From positions 1-5,101 of the forward strand of contig SKLC01000331.1 of the NCBI GenBank assembly GCA_007123425.1: 5,101 nucleotides of DNA. The letters are read 5' to 3'. A program made the position numbers and the translations under genes. Position 1 is the stretch's first letter; each line of letters opens with the position of its first letter. The notes under the pieces were generated by a model. The model searched no databases. It was not told where the DNA came from and saw only the letters and a program-made list of their open reading frames with translations. Below, piece after piece: positions 1 through 5,101 of the stretch. Source of the stretch: Nitriliruptoraceae bacterium (GTDB lineage: Bacteria; Actinomycetota; Nitriliruptoria; Nitriliruptorales; Nitriliruptoraceae).

Positions 1-1085
1 AGCAGGCCCTTGAAGAAGGCGTGGGTGACGAGGTGGAAGATGCCCTCGCGGAAGGCGCCCACGCCCACGCCGATGAACATGAAGCCGAGCTGGCTGACGG
101 TGGAGTAGGCCAGGATCTTCTTGATGTCGTCCTGGCGGACCGCGATCAGGGCGGCGAGCAGGGCGGTCAGCGCCCCGATCCAGGCGATGATCACCATCCC
201 GTCCAGCGACTGCACCACGACCGGCGACATCCGCACCATCAGGTACACGCCGGCGGTCACCATCGTCGCGGCGTGGATCAGCGCGGAGACCGGGGTGGGG
301 CCGGCCATCGCGTCGGGGAGCCACACGTAGAGCGGGATCTGGGCGGACTTGGCGGCGGCACCACCCATCAGCAGCAGCACGAGCGCCAGCGCGGTGGTGC
401 CGGTCACGGTGTCGGCGGCGGGCAGGATCTCGGTGAAGCTCAGGGACCCGAAGACCGCGAAGGCGAGGAACATCGCGATCATGAACGCGACGTCGCCGAC
501 CCGGTTGGTGACGAACGCCTTCTTGGCGGCGACCGCGTTGTCCGAGGATTCGAACCAGAACCCGATGAGCAGGTAGCTGGAGAGCCCGACCAGCTCCCAG
601 CCGAGGAAGAGCGTGAGCAGGTTCTCGCCCAGCACCAGCACCAGCATGGAGGCCAGGAACAGGTTGAGGTAGGCGAAGAACCGCTCGTAGCGCGCGTCGC
701 CGTGCATGTAGCCCAGCGAGTAGATGTGCACGAGCAGGCCCACGCCGGTGACCACCAGCAGCATCACCGCGGTGAGCTGGTCGATCAGGAGGCTGAAGGT
801 CACCGACAGGGGCCCGACCTCGATCCAGGTCGGCATCGCGCGGATGTGGGTGGCGGGCTCGGAGAGCACCTGGGCGAAGACGGCCACGGAGAGGACGAAG
901 GCCAGCGCCGAGGCGCCGATCGCGATGGCGGCCGCGCGCTCGCGCAGCGGCCTGGTCACCGCGAGGACGACCAGGAAGCCCACCAGGGGGATGACGGGGA
1001 TCAGCCAGGCGAGCCCGATCGCGCCCGAGGTCGTCTCCACGACCTCGTTCGCGACGAGCGAGCCTTCTGCTGCCAGCAGGGTCAC
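1..1085 (-). CDS. nuoL: NADH-quinone oxidoreductase subunit L (NuoL), N-terminal part, cut by window edge
   Basis: NuoL is the distal antiporter-like proton-pumping subunit of the complex I membrane arm. The window holds 361 codons; the family is usually about 600-650 residues, so the C-terminal part and the long lateral helix lie beyond base 1. The frame is open to the edge. Visible hallmarks are GWELVG with the key Glu at residue 164, AAAKSAQIPLYVWLPDAM with the key Lys at 246, GPTPVSALIHA with His 271, AYSTVSQLGFM near 326-336, and HLVTHAFFKG with His 351, His 355 and Lys 359. These correspond by motif to the proton-path residues known in E. coli NuoL. Several hydrophobic segments, from about residue 24 onward, fit a polytopic membrane protein. 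I chose the GTG at 1085 because AAGGAG sits 8 nt upstream. An in-frame GTG at 1094 overlaps that site and is less likely. NuoM and NuoN are related antiporter-like subunits, but the SLGYMHGD region and the operon position favour NuoL. Confidence 0.97.
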   Translation of the reverse strand, partial: MTLLAAEGSLVANEVVETTSGAIGLAWLIPVIPLVGFLVVLAVTRPLRERAAAIAIGASALAFVLSVAVFAQVLSEPATHIRAMPTWIEVGPLSVTFSLLIDQLTAVMLLVVTGVGLLVHIYSLGYMHGDARYERFFAYLNLFLASMLVLVLGENLLTLFLGWELVGLSSYLLIGFWFESSDNAVAAKKAFVTNRVGDVAFMIAMFLAFAVFGSLSFTEILPAADTVTGTTALALVLLLMGGAAAKSAQIPLYVWLPDAMAGPTPVSALIHAATMVTAGVYLMVRMSPVVVQSLDGMVIIAWIGALTALLAALIAVRQDDIKKILAYSTVSQLGFMFIGVGVGAFREGIFHLVTHAFFKGL

Positions 1086-1093
1086 GTCACGCA

Positions 1094-1099
1094 CTCCTT
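1094..1099 (-). promoter_or_regulatory. Shine-Dalgarno site of nuoL
   Basis: The minus strand reads AAGGAG here, 8 nt before the GTG at 1085. It decides between two in-frame GTG codons: the one at 1094-1092 overlaps the end of this site and could not use it. Confidence 0.75.
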
Positions 1100-1102
1100 C
1101 TG

Positions 1103-1121
1103 AGACCGCCGACAGCGGTCT
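1103..1121 (-). promoter_or_regulatory. Hairpin A in the nuoK-nuoL gap
   Basis: In the mRNA sense this is a perfect 7-bp stem, AGACCGC paired with GCGGTCT, around a 5-nt loop TGTCG. It ends 3 nt before the nuoL Shine-Dalgarno site. No U-run follows, so it does not look like an intrinsic terminator. A role in nuoL translation or mRNA processing is inference. The inverted repeat itself is seen directly. In GC-rich DNA a stem of this size can arise by chance. Confidence 0.4.
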
Positions 1122-1143
1122 GACCTACGCACGACTGTCGGCG
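1107..1143 (-). promoter_or_regulatory. Hairpin B, alternative to hairpin A
   Basis: A perfect 9-bp inverted repeat: in the mRNA sense CGCCGACAG (1143-1135) can pair with CTGTCGGCG (1115-1107), leaving a 19-nt loop. Its 3' arm uses bases 1107-1115, which form part of both arms and all of the loop of hairpin A, so the two stems cannot coexist. Its 5' arm begins 4 nt after the nuoK stop, within the expected footprint of a ribosome terminating on nuoK. A switching role is inference only. Confidence 0.38.
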
Positions 1144-1147
1144 CCAC

Positions 1148-1447
1148 TCAGTACCTCAGGAGGTGGGGGACATCGACATCGAGGGTCCCGCGGCGGAAGT
1201 AGAGGTTGACGATCAGCGCGAGGCCGACCACCACCTCCGCCGCCGCGACGACGATGACGAAGAACACGAACACCTGACCGTCCGGGCCGCCCCACATGCG
1301 GGCGGCCGCGGCCAGCGTCAGGTTCACGGCGTTGAGCATGAGCTCGATGCACATGAAGAGCACGATCGCGTTGCGCCGCACCATCACGCCCAGCAGGCCG
1401 ATGCAGAACAGCAACGCGGACAGCGCGAAGTAGTAGCCGATGGCCAT
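1148..1447 (-). CDS. nuoK: NADH-quinone oxidoreductase subunit K (NuoK)
   Basis: This is a complete 99-residue NuoK, the normal family length (about 100). It is a small membrane subunit with three transmembrane helices (about residues 3-22, 29-49 and 58-83) and carries the central proton-coupling path between NuoJ/NuoA and NuoN. The diagnostic stretch [20 protein letters not shown] is present, with Glu 35. A second buried Glu is at 71 ([13 protein letters not shown]). These two match the essential Glu36 and Glu72 of E. coli NuoK. The ATG at 1447 lies 6 nt after the nuoJ stop, and a GGGAGGT site inside the end of nuoJ supports this start. The stop is TGA. A 62-nt gap to nuoL follows, the largest in the window. 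Confidence 0.98.
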   Translation of the reverse strand: MAIGYYFALSALLFCIGLLGVMVRRNAIVLFMCIELMLNAVNLTLAAAARMWGGPDGQVFVFFVIVVAAAEVVVGLALIVNLYFRRGTLDVDVPHLLRY

Positions 1448-1453
1448 GGCTGC

Positions 1454-2242
<789 letters not shown>

Positions 2243-2971
2243 CTAGCGCTTCCCTCCGTGGGCCCGGTTCTCGTCGCCGATCTCGGCCGGGTCGCGCGCC
2301 TCCTCCGAGGTGTGGGGAAGCTCGCCGGTGGGCACCACCTGCGCCGCGCGCGAGGCGGGCGCGGGCGCGGCCTGCTCGAAGCGACCGCCGTGCAGGGTGG
2401 GTGGCGTCACCGCCAGCCCACCGTAGTAGTTCAGGCCCCGGCGCCTCACTTCGTGATCGGTGTGGGGCGTGTCCTCCCCGCCCGGGGGGACGTCGACGAT
2501 GAGGTCGGCCTTGTCCCAGATCAGGTCCCGACGCGAGTCCGCGGAGAACTCGTAGTCGTGGGTCATCGTCAGCGCCCGGGTGGGGCAGGCCTCGATGCAC
2601 AGGCCGCAGAGGATGCAGCGGTTGTAGTTGATCTGGTAGTCCTCGGCGAAGCGCTCACCCGGCGAGTAGCGCTCGGTGAGGGTGTTGTCCGCGCCCTGGA
2701 CGTAGATCGCGTCCGCGGGACAGGCCCAGGCGCACAGCTCGCAGCCGATGCACTTCTCCAGGCCGTCGGCGTAGCGGTTGAGCTGATGGCGCCCGTGGAA
2801 CCGGGGCGCGACGGGGCGAGGCTGCTCCGGGTACTGCGCCGTCTCCGGGGTGGTGAACATCGTGCGCAGCGGCACCGACATCCCCCGGCCCAGGATCGTG
2901 TAGCGCAGGAACGCCCACACGAGCAGGGCGAGGACAACGAAGCTCAGGATCGTCACCAGCACGGGTGGCAT
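2243..2971 (-). CDS. nuoI: NADH-quinone oxidoreductase subunit I (NuoI), two 4Fe-4S clusters, TM-like N-terminus
   Basis: NuoI is the 8-iron ferredoxin-like subunit linking the peripheral arm to the quinone site; its clusters N6a and N6b pass electrons on to N2 in NuoB. It has 242 residues. Two CxxCxxCxxxCP motifs are complete: Cys 74, 77, 80, 84 ([12 protein letters not shown]) and Cys 119, 122, 125, 129 ([12 protein letters not shown]). In this fold the fourth Cys of each motif binds the other cluster. [10 protein letters not shown] (58-66) and RYSPGERF (101-108) are typical of actinobacterial NuoI. Residues 3-22 form an unusual uninterrupted hydrophobic segment that looks like a membrane helix. 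From about 185 on there is a low-complexity tail. The ATG at 2971 shares its A with the nuoH TGA (TGATG) and has GGAGG 8 nt upstream. The frame stays open further upstream into nuoH, but that is an out-of-frame shadow. In-frame Met 31 has no good ribosome site. The stop is TAG. Confidence 0.97.
   Translation of the reverse strand: MPPVLVTILSFVVLALLVWAFLRYTILGRGMSVPLRTMFTTPETAQYPEQPRPVAPRFHGRHQLNRYADGLEKCIGCELCAWACPADAIYVQGADNTLTERYSPGERFAEDYQINYNRCILCGLCIEACPTRALTMTHDYEFSADSRRDLIWDKADLIVDVPPGGEDTPHTDHEVRRRGLNYYGGLAVTPPTLHGGRFEQAAPAPASRAAQVVPTGELPHTSEEARDPAEIGDENRAHGGKR
2252..2257 (-). promoter_or_regulatory. Shine-Dalgarno site of nuoJ
   Basis: The minus strand reads GGAGGG within the last codons of nuoI. 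The GGAGG core is 10 nt before the nuoJ ATG, and the site supports the ATG abutting the nuoI stop. Confidence 0.65.
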
Positions 2972-4227
2972 CAGGCATTCCTCCCGGGGCCGGTCGTCCC
3001 GGCCCCCGTGGGCTCGTCGTCGCCCCGGTCGGCGCGCGCCGCCTCGCCGGCATCGTCGGTGGCATCGTCGCCGGTGGCGTCGGTGGGCGTGGACTGGTCG
3101 GCGCCGGCGGTGGGCACCACGACCAGCGCGATCGCGATCAGCCCGGCGATCCCGGCGAGGATCACGCGGGTGGTGGCGGTCAGCCCGCCCTCCTGGATGA
3201 GCAGGACGTAGCCGGCGGTCATCAGCACCCACACCAGGCCGACGGGGATCAGGACCTTCCAGCCGAGGTCCATGAGCTTGTCGTAGCGGTAGCGGGGCAT
3301 GGAGCCGCGCAGCCAGATGAACAGGAAGATGAAGACCGACGTCTTCAGGACGAACCAGAAGATCGGCATGATCCAGGCGATGCCGTCCGGCAGGCCGAAG
3401 GTCGGGCCGGAGGGGCCGCCGAAGAACAGCGTCACCATCGCGGCCGACATCACGACGACGCTCATGAACTCGGCGAGCATGAACATGCCGAAGCGCAGCC
3501 CGGAGTACTCGGTCATGAAGCCGGCCACCAGCTCGCCCTCGGCCTCGGCGAGGTCGAAGGGCGGGCGGCCGGCCTCGGCGACCATCCCGACGAGGAAGAT
3601 CACGAAGGCCGGGAAGAGCGGGATCGCGTACCAGCCCGGCATCCCCGCGATGAGCCCGTCACCGGCCTGGCCGGCCACGATGTCGGAGACCCGCAGCGAG
3701 CCGGTGTAGACGAAGACGCTGGCGATGGCCAGGCCCTGGGCGATCTCGTAGGAGATCATCTGCGCGCTCGAGCGCACCCCGCCGATCAGCGGGTAGGGGG
3801 ACTTCGAGGCCCACCCGGCGAGGAAGTTCGAGTACACGTGCAGCGAGCTCATCGCCAGGAACCACAGCATGCCGACCTCGAGGTCGGCGATCTGCAGGGT
3901 GATCTCCTGGCCGGCGATGGTGACGGTCCCGCCGATGGGGATCACCGCGATGGCCAGGAACCCGGACACGACGGCGATGATGGGCGCGACGTTGAAGACC
4001 GGCCGGTCGACCATCGACGGCGTGACGTCCTCCTTGAAGAACATCTTGACGCCGTCGACCAGCGTCTGCAGCACGCCGAAGGGGCCGATGCGGTTGGGCC
4101 CGATGCGCGACTGCATGCGCCCGACCACGCGGCGCTCCGCCCAGATCAGCAGCGCGGTGGTCAGCAGGAAGAACGCGAAGACCGCGACCACCGGGATCAG
4201 GTGCGCCCAGAACGGGGTGGAGTTCAC
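2971..4227 (-). CDS. nuoH: NADH-quinone oxidoreductase subunit H (NuoH) with C-terminal extension
   Basis: NuoH forms most of the quinone-binding chamber and the acidic path that couples quinone chemistry to proton pumping in the membrane arm. It has 418 residues; E. coli NuoH has about 325. Both family signatures are present: [20 protein letters not shown] (residues 30-49) and [17 protein letters not shown] (221-237), followed by TEYSG. Acidic residues expected of the coupling channel include Glu 161, 218, 228, 230, 240 and 253. About eight canonical membrane helices run from residue 8 to 345. A further hydrophobic segment at about 353-372 looks like a ninth helix, followed by a 45-residue tail rich in Asp, Glu, Thr, Ala and Gly. 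The start is a GTG overlapping the nuoG stop as GTGA, with GGAGGTG 5 nt upstream, which points to translational coupling. The stop TGA overlaps nuoI by one base. Confidence 0.97.
   Translation of the reverse strand: MNSTPFWAHLIPVVAVFAFFLLTTALLIWAERRVVGRMQSRIGPNRIGPFGVLQTLVDGVKMFFKEDVTPSMVDRPVFNVAPIIAVVSGFLAIAVIPIGGTVTIAGQEITLQIADLEVGMLWFLAMSSLHVYSNFLAGWASKSPYPLIGGVRSSAQMISYEIAQGLAIASVFVYTGSLRVSDIVAGQAGDGLIAGMPGWYAIPLFPAFVIFLVGMVAEAGRPPFDLAEAEGELVAGFMTEYSGLRFGMFMLAEFMSVVVMSAAMVTLFFGGPSGPTFGLPDGIAWIMPIFWFVLKTSVFIFLFIWLRGSMPRYRYDKLMDLGWKVLIPVGLVWVLMTAGYVLLIQEGGLTATTRVILAGIAGLIAIALVVVPTAGADQSTPTDATGDDATDDAGEAARADRGDDEPTGAGTTGPGRNA
2978..2984 (-). promoter_or_regulatory. Shine-Dalgarno site of nuoI
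   Basis: The minus strand reads GGAGGAA inside the nuoH 3' end, with the GGAGG core 8 nt from the ATG at 2971. It confirms the start that includes the hydrophobic N-terminus. An out-of-frame ATG at 2978-2976 overlaps the edge of the site and is too close to be used efficiently. Confidence 0.75.
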
Positions 4228-5101
4228 GCTCCCACCTCCGCGTCCGCGACGGCGCTGACGGTCACGCGCGCCACCCCCGCGTCGTCGCCGAGGGCCGCCA
4301 GCGGCGTCTGGGTCGAGTTGGTGGGCACGAACACCGCGCCCGGCACCACGTCGGTGCCCACGCGCGCGAGCAGCCGGATGCTGCCCTTGGGCCCGGCGAC
4401 CTCGACCAGCGCGCCGTCGGCGATGCCCAGCCCCTCGGCGTCGGTGGCGTTGAGCCCGACCCAGGGGTCCCGGCCGGTGGCCTTGAGGTGCACCGCGTCG
4501 GTGAGCATCGTGCCCTCGTCGATGAGCAGGGGCACCCCGACGACCCGCAGGCCCTCGGCGTCCTCCTCGTCGCCCGCCTCGGCGTCGGCCTCGACCTCGG
4601 GCCAGGGGTGGGGCTGCGTGCGCGCCCCGAGGCGGGCCATCTCCCGGCGCAGCCCCTCGAGGTCGTTGAAGCCGAGGTCGTGGCCGAGCAGCGCGGCGAC
4701 CTGCTGGACGATCTCCCAGTCGTCGAGCACGAGCGCGTGCCCGTCGACGGCCTTGGAGAAGCGCTGCGTGCGGCCCTCCCAGTTGGTGTAGGACCCGTGG
4801 CGCTCCTGGGTGCCGGTCGCGGGCAGGATCACGTCGGCGTGCTCGGCGACGGTCTCGGTCAGCGCCAGGTCCTGGGCGACGACGGTGCCGACCTTCTTCA
4901 GCGCCTTGGCCGCCAGCGCCGGCGCGTCGCAGTCGCGCGCCAGGTCCACCCCGATGAGGTGGAGCACGTCGATCTTGCCCTTGGCGGCGTCGGCGAGGAC
5001 CGCGTGCAGGTCACGGCCGGGCGCGTCCGGCAGCGTCCCCCACTCGGCCTCGACCTCGGCGCGGTCGGCGTCGTTGTCCAGGCGCCGGCCGCCGGGCAGC
5101 A
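4224..5101 (-). CDS. nuoG: NADH-quinone oxidoreductase subunit G (NuoG), C-terminal part, cut by window edge
   Basis: NuoG is the large iron-sulfur subunit of the complex I peripheral arm. Its N-terminal part carries the clusters; its C-terminal part is related to molybdopterin oxidoreductases but is not known to bind molybdenum in complex I. The window holds the last 291 full codons, open to the right edge; whole NuoG proteins are about 800-900 residues. The segment begins LPGGRR, then EAEWGTLPDAPGRD, a typical NuoG stretch. ADVILPATGTQERHGSYTNW and EGRTQRF (about 4841-4758) are the conserved molybdopterin-oxidoreductase motif. A C-terminal beta-barrel, the dinucleotide-binding-like domain, includes LNATDAEGLGIADGALVEV and a VVPGAVFVPTN strand. 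An acidic linker (about 4551-4601) lies between them. The iron-sulfur part is outside the window, so clusters cannot be checked. A GTG at 4967 is internal, not a start. The stop TGA overlaps the nuoH start. A formate dehydrogenase-like protein would share this domain, but the operon position settles the call. Confidence 0.95.
   Translation of the reverse strand, partial: LPGGRRLDNDADRAEVEAEWGTLPDAPGRDLHAVLADAAKGKIDVLHLIGVDLARDCDAPALAAKALKKVGTVVAQDLALTETVAEHADVILPATGTQERHGSYTNWEGRTQRFSKAVDGHALVLDDWEIVQQVAALLGHDLGFNDLEGLRREMARLGARTQPHPWPEVEADAEAGDEEDAEGLRVVGVPLLIDEGTMLTDAVHLKATGRDPWVGLNATDAEGLGIADGALVEVAGPKGSIRLLARVGTDVVPGAVFVPTNSTQTPLAALGDDAGVARVTVSAVADAEVGA
4233..4239 (-). promoter_or_regulatory. 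Shine-Dalgarno site of nuoH
   Basis: The minus strand reads GGAGGTG within the last codons of nuoG. The GGAGG core is 7 nt before the GTG start that overlaps the nuoG TGA, so it supports a GTG start for nuoH. Confidence 0.75.

Noticed and set aside
21..1103. Plus-strand open frame (360 codons) antisense to nuoL
   Set aside because: The minus strand encodes conserved NuoL motifs across the same bases; the plus-strand product is low-complexity.
1103..1143. Intrinsic terminator between nuoK and nuoL
   Set aside because: The hairpins are not followed by a U-run in the mRNA sense, and nuoL continues the same operon with a good ribosome site.
1157..1168. Plus-strand AGGAGGTGG that resembles a ribosome binding site
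   Set aside because: It is the antisense of the last codons of nuoK and leads only to the shadow frame at 1163.
2655..2978. Out-of-frame ATG at 2978 just after the nuoI Shine-Dalgarno site, opening a frame of 107 codons
   Set aside because: It overlaps the edge of the Shine-Dalgarno site, leaving essentially no spacer, and the product has no recognisable features.
2972..3232. Upstream extension of the nuoI frame, which would give a 329-residue protein
   Set aside because: The added part is Arg/Asp-rich shadow sequence inside nuoH. The ATG at 2971 has an ideal ribosome site and overlaps the nuoH stop.
2965..4791. Long plus-strand open frame (608 codons) antisense to nuoH and nuoG
   Set aside because: Same low-complexity His/Asp/Gly/Arg composition and no recognisable fold; a shadow of nuoH and nuoG.

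Overview
This window is a contiguous, single-strand segment of a respiratory complex I (proton-translocating NADH:quinone oxidoreductase, nuo) operon. All genes lie on the minus strand, so transcription runs from high to low coordinates. The order is nuoG (3' part only, cut by the right window edge), nuoH, nuoI, nuoJ, nuoK and nuoL (5' part only, cut by the left edge). This is the canonical bacterial nuoA-N order. The remaining genes (nuoA-F upstream, nuoM and nuoN downstream) would be expected outside the window.

The very high GC content, strong G/C bias at third codon positions, GTG starts, mostly TGA stops, and NuoI and NuoK sequences of actinobacterial type suggest an Actinomycetota genome. 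The exact class cannot be fixed by eye. NuoH and the N-terminus of NuoI do not look like the Streptomyces type I remember, so a less-studied actinobacterial lineage is possible.

Layout: nuoG C-terminal part (4224-5101), nuoH (2971-4227), nuoI (2243-2971), nuoJ (1454-2242), nuoK (1148-1447), a 62-nt intergenic gap (1086-1147), and nuoL N-terminal part (1-1085). Gene junctions are extremely tight: a GTGA 4-nt overlap, a TGATG 1-nt overlap, a TAG directly followed by ATG, and a 6-nt gap. Each internal start has a purine-rich Shine-Dalgarno sequence. The only real non-coding stretch is nuoK-nuoL, which holds two overlapping, mutually exclusive perfect inverted repeats just before the nuoL ribosome binding site.

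Functionally, NuoG and NuoI carry electrons in the peripheral arm. NuoI holds the last two 4Fe-4S clusters before quinone, and NuoH forms the quinone chamber and the start of the proton-coupling axis. NuoJ and NuoK continue that axis through the membrane, and NuoL is the distal antiporter-like pump. All key residues I could check are present.

This is a well-known core system and I see no undescribed one here. The points worth a second look are the nuoK-nuoL hairpins, a transmembrane-like N-terminus on NuoI, and extra loops and tails on NuoH, NuoI and NuoJ. The long plus-strand open frames are antisense shadows of the nuo genes.
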